Assembly (NCBI GenBank): GCA_021904315.1
Contig: CM038921.1
Location: forward strand, 9,330,146-9,394,145
Direction of reading: 5' to 3'
Source: Sphagnum magellanicum
Lineage: Eukaryota > Streptophyta > Sphagnopsida > Sphagnales > Sphagnaceae
DNA: 64,000 bases
Made by a program: the position numbers and the translations under genes
Part shown: positions 34,839-46,121 of the stretch, one piece after another
Layout of the letters: each line of letters opens with the position of its first letter
Position numbering within the stretch: position 1 is the stretch's first letter
Notes under the pieces: generated by a model
Told to the model about the DNA's origin: nothing
Database searches by the model: none
The model's input: only the letters and a program-made list of their open reading frames with translations

Positions 34839-35230
34839 ATGAACTTGTGGGAGTGTTGCAAAAATGAACCACCTTATCTTACAACCACCCCAATTCTACA
34901 CATGGAAAAGGAACATCATCAACTATTAAGAATAGAAGTTAACTATAAGTTGCCACCCTCTTCTTCACATAATTTGGTGAATACTGAATATAGGGAATCA
35001 CAATTAATGAAATATGAAAAATGGAATGACCAAACATTTTGATGTACTTTTGGAATGGTTGGAACATTCAAGAAATTATGCTCAGTTCATAAATTTAGAA
35101 AAAAGGGAAAAAATGGTTATATTGCAACATCTAGGCAATCCAAGGTGTTTGTTTACATGGTCGTTTTAGAATTTCTTACACAACATGGGATTGTGAAAAG
35201 TAACTAGCAAATTATGTACAAATTCAAACA
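34839..35230 (+). pseudogene. Unclassified decayed coding segment
   Basis: A frame from 34839 stays open for 67 codons, and after one TGA at about 35040 continues in the same frame for a further 50 or so codons (KKLCSVHKFRKKGKNGYIATS...FVYMVVLEFLTQHG) before the next stop. Mixed polar and hydrophobic composition over about 120 codons is unusual for this AT-rich stretch and suggests an old gene or element protein. I recognise no motif and assign no function. Confidence 0.25.
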
Positions 35231-37950
35231 TCTAGAGAGCAATAATAGGAAGGCAACAAATTTTCTTTGGAACTAAAGTGAAAGGGTTTCAAGATAATGA
35301 TGAGGAAATGTGCATAAAGTTTATTAATGATAAGGTCTTTAGTATTTGTCCTTTTTGGGACATAATTAATATTTCATGTATGATAAAATGTCAACCAATC
35401 ATCTTTTTTTGGGTGATTGAATTGAAAAAAATTATGTTCAAACCATGTTATTTGATTTTTAGATTAATGGTGGTATGTTATATGAATAGGATGAGCTTCT
35501 TGATGTTGAAAAGGACTTTGAAAAAGTCCAATAAATTAGTGATGGCAATAATTATGTAAAGGTTTATCCAGACCTAATTTTTACATGTGCAATCATCAAA
35601 CCTAATACCTTTTTTACACTCAAGATAGAAACATCAATATTACCAACTCAAACATGGTACATTATAAAGTGAAAGATTTTTGGAATTAAAAAGAAGAAGT
35701 GTAATGAAAAGGACCATAGGTGAAGAAAGGAAAAAATTGAAGGCCTTTGTGGATGCCCTAATAAAAAATTAGAAAAAAAAATGGAATTAAAGATTTTTTG
35801 ACAATAGAAAAAATTTCAAGTACATAATAGGAAACTCAATTTCCAAGGAAAGAAATTTGACCTTGAAAGGGAAGAAATGACAATGTGCAAGGCTAGGGCT
35901 AAAACTTGGAAGTTGTAGCTTGAATTGGAACTTCAACATTTGAGAACTTCAATTAAGCATTCTTGATAAATTGACGAAGACATAAAATGACTTATCCTTT
36001 ACAATTCTTCCTTGCAAAGGTGGAAAAAAATTTAAGATTTATTTAATTCATCAAAATAGGATGTTTTATGGACCTTCATGTAAGAGCAACTTGATGCAAA
36101 TTTTCTCAAATCCAAAAACCTGTTGTTTTCAAACATTATGTTGTTAGTAGAGTTGGGCCACTTGCATTATGCAATATGCAACACTTTGAATTTTTTGTGG
36201 TGAATTTTGCACATAAAAACTACATCAAACTAAAGTTTCACTTCAAGATTGTTCAGTCTATGTTAAGCTCTATGCCTATAAAAGGCTTGGTGTTGTGTCT
36301 TGAATCCTTTACATTTTGCATGTTTTCAAACAAAACTTCAAAGACATTAACACCCCTTTTATCATAGTTGTTCATGATGATCTCATTGCTAGTTACATAA
36401 GGCTTGCTCAGTTTGTCATGTTTTCTTAACAAATTTGATAAATTATTTTCAATTATTTTCTTCTTTTTTTTCAAATTTCACCTCTAAAATACCAAAATGT
36501 TATCAATAAAAGACCCATGTACCAATTTTTTTGGACACTTGAAAATTATTTTTGTATGATATATGTGACTACTATTTTTTTGTTGAAAATTGCAAAATTT
36601 GGGATTCTAAAGAAGTCTTTATTATGATTGCAATTTTAAAGACCCATTTTTGGATGGGTGGACTTGTGGGTTTTATCCCACAAATTAGTTGCTACTTTTA
36701 TTTGTCCCAATTAGTCTCTTCCTTTCACCACACAATATGGAAAAGATATTTATTGGACAACTATATTCAATAAATATATCAATGAAAAGAGTGGCAACCC
36801 ATGTCCCCCTATGCGTTGTTTAGAAGTGAAGTTCCTTAGCCCTTCATTTCTTACAACTATGACTTCATCTAACACCACCAAATCTTGTGGATGTAATGTA
36901 TTTTTGACATGACATAGAGGTGTTTGCACAATGGACAATTGAACATGTGAATGTGCAACTTGTTTCATTCCTTGGCCCCAACTCCAATATTCATGTGACC
37001 TTGGACCTAATGTTTTGGTTCTTGTCACCCCTCTTGATTATGCATTGAAATGTGAGTTTGTCAAAGGTGTTAATTGAAAAACTTCACTCCTTCACCTCCT
37101 TTCACTTCTAGGTTTTGACAATTTTGCCAATGTTCTAGTGCAAACATTAGGTCCTTCACACCCAACTCTAGTTGTGTCGCTTGGCTAGTGACCTTTTAAC
37201 CTAATTCTAATGCACTAATTCTAAACCCAATCTCTTTTACTTCATTGAAGTCCATGCGACTTGAATGATGTGCTCCATTACAAGTTCAATGATAATGAAT
37301 TAACACTAGAAATACAATGAATAAGGTTTATAATATTTTATTCAATTTTTAAACTAGCTAGGTTTTCTCATGTCTTAGATTGAATTACCTTTGTTGCAAC
37401 ATTGACATTATTGGCTCTTTGTGCCTAGATCTTATCACAAAGTTTCTTGTGATTACTTTTTCATGTCAACATTTAAGTTATGGTCAACTTAACCTTGGTT
37501 GCACCCTTTTTTAAAAACGCTAATGCTCTCTTTATTCAACTAATTCATAGAATACTAACTCTAATTAATTTTTAACTTTTTCACTTAACAACCCTAATCA
37601 AAGTTTTGATAACCATGTCCAAGCACAAAATGATACAAATCTTAACTTTGCCTAGCCATCTATAACTTTCAATTGAGAAGGTAGAGTTAAGGTTTTACCC
37701 AAGATTGGACAAGTCTACCAATTTTAGAATAAGAGTAATTCTAAAATCTACGCTTGGGCAAATTTTATAAATTAAAATTTTCAAAATATATATTTTTAAA
37801 TTTTAAATTAAAATTAAGATTAGATGAATAACACCTAATGGATGATTCCTTGTCGATGGATGTAAGTTGAATGAAGTTTGTCGACAGATGAGGAGGATGC
37901 ACCACTGTGGATGAAATCCGATGGATAATGATAGTCGTGGATGAAGTCTA
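35231..37950. other. AT-rich DNA, no gene recognised
   Basis: Scattered lysine-rich open stretches at 35278-35980 may continue the decayed segment to the left, but frames shift repeatedly and no motif is visible. The rest shows only short frames in both directions. Confidence 0.35.
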
Positions 37951-38960
37951 TTGTTAATAATCCCAACGATGATGATGGATGTCGAGCCTTTGCACACGCC
38001 GCGGATGAAAAATCGGAAGTTCATTGTCTTCTTGGCGATGGCGGAGCTTGGCGTGGCAGGAGGTCTTGGAGCAATGCTCGCCGTGGAGCTTGCGAGCTTG
38101 GCGATGGTAGAGGCGGAGCTTGGCGTGGCAGGAGGTCTTGTCAAGGGAGATCATGACCACGATTGTAAACTTCTACTCAAGCTCGCCTTTGTGAGGCTCT
38201 TCCAACAAGACTTTCAAAAGAAAAATCTGGCCACTAATGAGGTGCTCTACTTTACAGCGATGGAGATCGCAAGCGAGAATGTGTGCTTAATATTCTAAGC
38301 ACGTCTCTGATCAACGATTTGGGAACACACTTCCAAGGAAATCTCAATAAAACTGGAAATTCTAGAAAACGACCAAGGTTTGGAAATAACAACTTATCTT
38401 CCTCTTCCTTGGCAACACTGGAACTTCTCCCTTTTGTGAAAGAGACAGTGACGCGATTCTCCCTTAATCGCCTCTGTTAGCAACAGTCTAAGATCGCCTT
38501 AAAATTGCGCCTCCAACGAGTTTGGTTGCAACATGCGTGCGCGACTAATAACTCCTCTTCTCAACACAGGGCCTCATTTTCCAAGCGTTTTGGGTTTCTG
38601 GAGCTTCCAAAAATTATAACCGTATGCATGCAATGCAACAGGGTCGACCACAGTGGACAACGCGTTGCTATCTGGAGCAGTAGACACACTTGTCAAATGG
38701 TTTGCACTGTAGCAACTAAGGGAGAATTTGAGCTTAGCTACAAGAAGACGAACAGCTCTTGTACACCATGGTTGCGCTAAAGAAGATCCCATATCCTCGA
38801 TGTCTCGATCCAGGTTCACGCAAGTTCTTTCATGGGGAAGAAGCTTCATCAATACCATTCACAACCTTAAGTTATCAGGACCCAGCTCAACTGGAGCCTT
38901 TCCCTTCCTTTCCCTTCCCTACTAGAGAGCTATGAAAGCACAATGTGATCAGAGTACAAA
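37951..38960. other. GC-richer island with a 28-bp direct repeat, function unknown
   Basis: Composition changes sharply from the AT-rich flanks. A 28-bp sequence (GCGGAGCTTGGCGTGGCAGG...) occurs identically at 38041 and 38113, 72 bp apart. Frames on both strands are open here for about 60-115 codons, but their residue make-up follows the repeat and no family is recognisable. It could be part of a non-autonomous LTR element or an old gene fragment. Confidence 0.3.
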
Positions 38961-38974
38961 TCTAGAAGCAAACA

Positions 38975-39540
38975 CTTTTTTGTGCTCTTCAACAATTCCC
39001 TGCTATGTGCTTTTGGTGTTTATTTGACATCTCTTTGTTGTGCGATTTTGATGTTATTCGGTGCCTCCTTGCTATGTATTTCTAGTGTTCTTCAACATTT
39101 CTTTGTTGTCACTAGTAGAAATTTTGTCTTTTGCAACTTGTCTTATGTAACTAAAAAATGTCGCATGCAACTGCACATGTTGCATGCAACTCCAAAATAG
39201 TTGCATGTGAGATTTTTTAGTTGCATAAGACAAGTTGCAAAAGACAAAATTTCTAATAGTGTGTGTGTTCGTAGTGTTTTTTTTATGTTTCTTTGTTATG
39301 CGTTCATAGTACTTGTGTTTATTTGGTGCCTTCTTGTTGTGCACTTTTGATGCTATTCGACACCTTCTCATTGTGTATTCTTGGTGGTTTTTAGGTGTCT
39401 CCTTGTTGTGCGCTTCTATTGTTCTTTCAACACCTCCTTGCTATGTGATCCTGCTCTTCATCAATTAAGTACCTTTTTGAACTCTTAGTGTTTTCGTTAA
39501 CTCCTTATTATGTGTTTGTGATGTTCTTTGGTCCTTTTTC
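38975..39540. repeat. Degenerate minisatellite, about 32-bp units (CTCCTTGTTGTGCGCTTTTGATGTT)
   Basis: Phrases of the type 'CCTCCTTGCTATGTGYTTTTGRTGTTMTTCGGTG' recur about a dozen times with many substitutions. The array is interrupted by the foldback element at 39110-39261 and resumes on the other side. Confidence 0.65.
39110..39261. mobile_element. CACTA-type foldback MITE, 152 bp, with 3-bp target duplication
   Basis: The ends are CACTAGTAGAAATTTTGTC and the near-perfect inverse GACAAAATTTCTAATAGTG. The inverted arms extend about 55 bases inwards (through CTTTTGCAACTTGTCTTATG), so the element is almost all arm with a short loop around 39170-39185. It starts CACTA, as the CMC (CACTA) superfamily does. 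It is flanked by TGT on both sides (39107-39109 and 39262-39264), the 3-bp duplication typical of that superfamily. It has no coding capacity. Confidence 0.85.
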
Positions 39541-40329
39541 AAATTGGTAATTCTCCACTTTGTGCATTTGTGGAAGAATTGATTTTTTAAAGATTAACTA
39601 GTAGCCTAAAGGTATTTATTTTGTTTTTCTTTTGTAATTTTTTTCCCTTTAAATAAATTTTTTTAATTTATTATTATTATTATTCTCATCGTGTGTTTTT
39701 CCATTGCATTTTTTGCTTCCATTTTCTTTGATAAGGTGGGTTTTCATTTTATTTTGTGTTTTTTTTATATTTCATTATGCTTTTTTTTTCTTTTTTTCTT
39801 TTTTTGCAATCTATGTTTTTAATTAGACATTTGCTAACTATTTGACTTGTTGTGTCATGTGTAGGACCAAAACCCCACTTGCACAAAAACTTATCACACA
39901 TTGTAACATTCATTAATTTTTTCACATTTTTGACATGATGAAGAGAGGAAGGAAAAAAAATCTCAGTGATTTTGCTTTGTAAATGCTTATAATTGCTTTG
40001 ATAGCTTTAATTTGATATTCATAACATATATTAAACAACTAAAATCTAAACTCACAATTTTGGTAAAATTTATACTTGTTTTTTGTTTTTCCTCCATTTT
40101 TATGTAATATTATTTGATCATGAAAATGAAATATTTCTCAATGAATATAATATGAAAAGTGAAATTTTGAATGAAAGTTTTCAAATAGAACAAAACACAA
40201 CAAAAATAAAAGGAAAAATAAAAACAAATGAAAAAAAACAATTCAAACAAACCTTCAAAACTTGCAAGTTTAAAAAAAAATTGGATAGGTCATAATATGA
40301 TTGAAATTTGTTGGGTTTTTTTTGTGTGA
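39541..40329. other. T-rich spacer, no gene recognised
   Basis: Dominated by T runs and AT-rich sequence. A lysine/asparagine-rich frame at 40083-40295 may be the eroded N-terminal part of the adjacent hAT transposase but shows no motif of its own. Confidence 0.35.
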
Positions 40330-42650
40330 ACGTCAAACAATGAGAAAAATGTTGATGCTCAAAATCCTCAAGTCATGAAATGTTTGTTTTGTTACATTGG
40401 TTATTTTGTGCATGTTTCTAATCTAAGCACAAAAGAAAGAAAATGTTTTATAACATATTATAAAACATATGGAATAACAACTTTGAAAAAACATGTGGAT
40501 ATAGATCATGTTTTAATTGTCAAAAGTTTGAAGAGGAGGTGAATGGTTTAATAAGAGAAACTTTCGAAAGACAACTAGTCAAGAAAAGGCTTAATGTGTC
40601 AAGTAGTGCAATATTGAAGGTTTTTGTTGTCAAAGATCCTTTCATAAAGGATGATGAGCCAAAAAAAAAACAATTGTGAAACTTTGGCCTTATAATTGTG
40701 AAAAATCAATTGTCATTGTAATTTTTGGAAAGTCTTTGGTTTAAACATTTGGTTTTACATTTGTATCCTTGAATTGTCTTCCCTTCCAAAAACCATTTTT
40801 CACATGAGATATTGTTTAAATTGGTGGAGAAAACAAAACAAGTATGTGTTTGACCAAAATTGACAAATTATATATCTACTATATCAAGTATTGATTTATG
40901 GATGTTCAAAGGGGCACATGATATATTTGCTTTTGTCATTATTTTTTGGGATCTAATTGGTAGCTTAAATAAATGGCTATTGGTTTGTTTGAGGTATTAG
41001 AAATTATTAATCAAGCTTTGGTCAAATTTTTGAAATAATACTTTTATTACCATGTCTTTCAGCTACTTTATCACCCATTTGTATTTTTCGTTTTTGTAAA
41101 ATATAAACACGTACCTATTTTTCATGATTAATAGAAGTATTTTTCTGATAAATCCATTTCACATCAATGACTTGGCCTTTTCCACCCCAAAGGGTAAATT
41201 ATTACAAGTTATATTTGGTATTTATTTCAAGGTAGTTGTCATTGCATTCAAATTTAACCCCTCTTTTTAAAAATATGCAATAATTTTTTTCTTCAATCCT
41301 TAGTGATCAAGCAATTATGAAATGATAAATTCCACATTTCGATGAAAGTTTTGAAAGTACTTGTTTTGGTCATGATTTTTGTAAGGCTTGTTAGTATGCT
41401 ATAACTAATGAAAAGGTTTGCAAAAGCCTTATATATGTGTTCATCAAGTCTACCAAGTCAAATTTGTAGAAATGTATAACTTGGCCTAAAAAATATGGGA
41501 AGGGTAGACAATAATGGAACAAGACATGTTTAAATTTGAACATTCACTTTAAAATTAAATACTCTAATGGAAACAAGGTGAAATTTTAATCTTTTAAATT
41601 TATTTATTTTTCCAATCTAAGTTTTTTTTTCTTTTTTATTCAATTATGCTAATTGATATATATTAACATTTCATGTGTAATTCTTGTTGCAAGTTTGCTA
41701 GTAAAATCATTATGTTCCAATAGGCCTTACAATTCAAGGATGCAATTATCCTTTGTTACATTAAGGAAAATATTGTTAAAATCATTGGGAGGTTACCACC
41801 TCTTCTTACTTGGCACATTTCTCAAATAATTTTGAATGTTTTTTCTCCTATTGGGAGTGTGTGTGTTTTGAACCAATTTAGTGGTAACCACTAGTCATTG
41901 TTTGATGCATTGCAACATGCCATTACCATGTGCTTGAAATATAGGGAAGAAGTTACAAACCCACCTACCCAAGTGAATTTGATTGATGATGATTATGGGA
42001 CTGTTTTTGAGTTGTATTTGTTTGTAAGGGAAGTTTATGGTGTTTTGGAATATTTCCTTTCTTTCTAAAGAAGATATGAAAAAAAATAAAATCACGACAT
42101 GTTATGTATGATGTTAGACCTTAGATTTAAAAACATGTCTATTATATTTTTTTATTGACTATGAAAAAAGTGTGAACATTATTAAGGAATATGGTAAATG
42201 ATCATTATATCCTATTTTTTAAAATGTTGTTGTTATTTACATCTAATGGAAAAATTTGAAATCAGATGTGCAAATAAAAAAGAAATGCAAATTCCAATTT
42301 GGATAGTTTTGAACAAACTTCTAACACAAGTGAGCAAAAAAACTTGTCATTCAAAATTTGTTATTTTTTAGATGTTACCAAGTAGATGCCAAGGAAATCA
42401 AATGTCATCTTCAATGGTGGGGTAAATATGAAGCCATGTTTTCTATTGTTGGTTCTTTGGTCAGCCAAATTTTAAGGATTATAGGATCACAAATTGAAAT
42501 TGAAAGGATCATTTTTTTAACATACATATTTATAAACCTAAGGAGATGTTTACAATTAAACAATTTTTAAAAATTGATTTTTATGAACAAAAATTGACCA
42601 AGTAATCTTCAAATTGATTATAAACCACCTTCCAATTTGGTGGAAATATT
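40330..42650 (+). pseudogene. hAT-family transposase, decayed
   Basis: Three parts of a hAT transposase lie in order on one strand. First, a BED-type zinc finger at 40330-40542: VMKCLFCYIGYFVHV ... YYKTYGITTLKKHVDIDH, with a C-x2-C and an H-x4-H pair. Second, a broken catalytic region, with DLWMFKGAHDIF near 40895 and KCITWPKKYGKGRQ near 41470. Third, the C-terminal dimerisation (hATC) segment near 42400-42550: LQWWGKYEAMFSIVG and ILRIIGSQIEIERI, matching the WW...A...S...ER pattern. Many stops and shifts separate them. hAT enzymes cut and paste DNA elements with 8-bp target duplications. Element ends were not found. Confidence 0.7.
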
Positions 42651-43673
42651 GAGAAGGATTAAAAAATTTAAAAAGAATTCAAAATTTTTGAAGATTCTTC
42701 TAAATAGGGTGAACTTATAGACATATAAAATGTTAGAGGATTTTTTTTCATTTTTAAAATTTTAATGTTTGAAATATTAACTTTTGATAACTAATGTGTG
42801 AAAATTTCCTTTGAAAACTTATTGGGACGAATTGTTTGAGACTCAATGGTTTGAAACCCAAGTGAAATTATTTTTTGCAATATTTTGAAACCATCCCTAT
42901 GTTTGTTGAAAAAAAAAATTAGAAAAAAAAATCAAATCAAATTTGATAAAATATTCTAAAACCCAAACTAGACGAATTTTTGAAAAAAAAAAAGCACTAT
43001 CAAACATTACTATTTTCATTAACCCCCAAATATATTTTTAGCATTAATTTTTGTAACAATATAAGCCTACAAAACTTTCATTACATGTGAAATTTTCATT
43101 CAACATCACTCATGACAAATGGACATAAATCATAGTTGATTATTTCATTTGCTTCATGTGCATTGGGTTTAAAGTTTAGGTAGTAGACCCTAAACTTTTA
43201 CCAAGCTCCATTTCCAAAGCCCTACACCCCAAAATAATTTACTTGTTAATAATATGGCATGGAGTATAGTCAATCTAGTAATACCATGGATTATACCCAC
43301 AAGTGGTGGTTGATATCCTTATTTAAATCACCCATACGATTAATAATTTGGGTCAAACCACCAATTTGAAAATCATCTTTCGTCATCCATATGACAACCC
43401 CATTTTTCAAATGGGTTATCTAATCTAAGACCCTTGACATTAATTACATCCACTTAATTTGGTTCCTCAAATAATCATAGTGATGCATGACTTCAACTTT
43501 ATAATCACCAAATTATTTTTCTAGGTGCCTACTTAAAATCAACATCTTTTTCAACTAAGAAAAATACAACCTGTTATTACCATATGAAGATTTGAACTAA
43601 CATTTATTCCTTACTTGAAGTAATGTGAACACATGATGTTTAAAATTTTATGTAGGTAGGAAAACAAGCCCTT

Positions 43674-43715
<42 letters not shown>

Positions 43716-45983
43716 ACATGAGGTTCAATTTGAAAAAGATGGGTCTTTTGATATACTCCAAGAATTTATACAAAAAATTTCATAGCTAAAAATAACTTAA
43801 GCATTAACAATTAATCATATGTGAATGAAAAACTTCATCCTAGATGTCATCTATCCTTTGACAAGATGTGTCATGGTTCATAATCATATTTCCACTTCAA
43901 TTTAAAAACTAAAAGTTTGATATGCTGCAAGAATACCCACAAAGGAAGATGCATCTCAAAAGAAATCAAGTTTTTTTAGCTGTAACATTCACTTCTACAT
44001 AGATTGGTTCCCATGTTGGTACTCACGATTCAATTTTTAAAAATGCCCAAACACCCAATTGGATTGGAACATTAGCTATAATGGGACCTTCCAAGATACC
44101 AATTATCTTCTCCCATTGTAAATCACAAAGCTTCTATAAAACTCAATCCACCAATAACTAGTTTATCAAGCAATTTATTTTTCTCTAGATAAAAATCAAT
44201 CATTTATCATTCCGTTAAACTTTTTAAAAAATATGTTATGGGAGAAGAAAATAACATTACAATTTGTGACAATTTTGGCAATATGATGTGAACTTGAAAT
44301 TCATACAAACCACTTAATCAAGTCTTCACAATCCAATTGTATTGAAACAATTGCCAAAAGATACATGAAATAATGTTGAAATTACATTTGAGGTTATCCA
44401 TTTTAATTACATATCTAGAAATCCCCATGGTGGTGCAACACAAGATTATTGATGTATTCTCTTTTTTACTTAACTCTATTTTGTCTTGCCATGCTTAATC
44501 TTTTAAACGTTGTATGTTCAACATTGTCCTCATCCAAATTGATGCCATGTGCATCATTCCACTCAATATCATAAAAGTTTTCAACAAAAGGTTGTGCAAA
44601 ACTACACATGCATGAACCAACATGACCAATTTCATGTGGTCATATCTTGTCATGATTTGAGCTCAAACACCTTTCAAGCTTTCAACTTCACTTGCATTGA
44701 CCCAAGGTGGATATTGAATAGAAAATTGTTTCATCGAGATGCTACAAGTTGTTTATAAGTTGGAATTGGAATTTTAAATAAAAGAAGGTTGAGTTTGCAA
44801 GTAAATATTCAACTCCTTCAAAGAATTCTTCAAATTTTAATCATAATTTTGAGTTTGTAAATACAAGGTGTTATGGAAAGATCCCAAAAACCCACATTGA
44901 ATGTGAATGATTTTTCCAACAGGATCAAAAATAATAATAATTGAAATTGAGTAGAACATTTTCCTATATTGCTAGTTATCCCCATTTTGGTGGGCTTGTA
45001 TGTTAAAATGATGAATGCTTCATCTATTATGCTTAACATGAAAAGAAAACTTGATGTTTTTTAAATTTCTATTTTGATTACTTGTTTCATATGCATTTAG
45101 CCAACATCCAATACTTTTTCAAAGGAAAGAATAGCCACAATTGACCTATTTGTGTACAAGTCAACAATACCTTCAAAAATCCCAAAAACATCAACGATGT
45201 TTGTCATGAAGCCCCATTGCCAAGACAACTAAATCTAAAGAACATCATCACAAATTGAAGTCTTGATGGAGCATGATTCAACAAGGACATGTTTTGAAAT
45301 ATTACATGTCCTCAAACCATTCCAAGAACTTGTTCAAATGTTATTAGTGACATACTTAGTTTTCATTGAAAGAGCTTATCATCTAATCTTTGCACACAAC
45401 TATTCAAATGCTTGGAGCTTCATGGAATGTTCTCTCTCACTCATGGAGATTTCGACAACATCTTACAAGAAGTTGAGCATACAAAAGAAATTCAAACCAA
45501 TTTTCCTCTTCATCTTGATTCAATTGTGAATTGAAGTTCACATCAATATCATTCCTTTCTAAATCGCACTCAACAAATCTGATAATAACTTTGCACTCAT
45601 ATGACTCTCAAAGAACATCGAGTATTTCTTGTTTCTCATCTTGTGAAGCATCTTCAAAAGGAGACGATTTCCATAAACGAGAGATGCTTTGAAATAGACA
45701 AGATGTTAACAAGGGCGAGGAAGTAACCCTAAAGAGGAAGATGAAAGGAGATGTCCTCTAGAATGTAATTTACAAGACTTTTTGAAACCAAATTCCAGCT
45801 TGAAACCCACTTGTGTTTGTTTAGGTTTTTGCAGAATCAACGTAGTCATGCAGTCTACGAGATACAACCTCATAGAGTGTACAAGCGAGCAAAACACAAA
45901 ATACCCATAATAAACCCACGGAAGGCAATCCCGAGCATCGTCGTAAAGCATGAGACAGTGAGGAGGTTACCACCAAGCTAGAT
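42651..45983. other. AT-rich spacer up to the NSE3 promoter, no gene recognised
   Basis: No coding domain is visible on either strand. The most striking content is the homopolymer C run at 43676-43715. Short open frames near 44549, 45263 and 45706 lack any recognisable motif. The last 300 bases become GC-richer towards the NSE3 gene and probably hold its proximal promoter. Confidence 0.4.
43676..43715. repeat. Homopolymer run of 40 cytosines
   Basis: Forty consecutive C on the plus strand, directly after CTTGT and before ACATGAGG. Length in the assembly may be imprecise because such runs are hard to sequence. Confidence 0.9.
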
Positions 45984-46000
45984 AAACCCTAAACCCTAAA
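45984..46000 (+). promoter_or_regulatory. Double telo-box in the NSE3 promoter or leader
   Basis: AAACCCTAAACCCTAAA lies about 120 bases before the NSE3 start codon. AAACCCTAA telo-boxes are established plant promoter elements common upstream of genes active in dividing cells. Related motifs also occur inside introns of this gene near 46721 and 47870, so interstitial telomere-like sequence is an alternative reading. Confidence 0.55.
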
Positions 46001-46121
46001 ATCCATCGTGCTCTGTGAGACAGACGAGTAGTTCGGGGTGTTCCAAGTCTTGTGTGATCTATTCTGGACAGTGGGTGTTTGTTGCAGAGGAGGTTCATGC
46101 ACAGAAGAAGAGCTCACGGAG

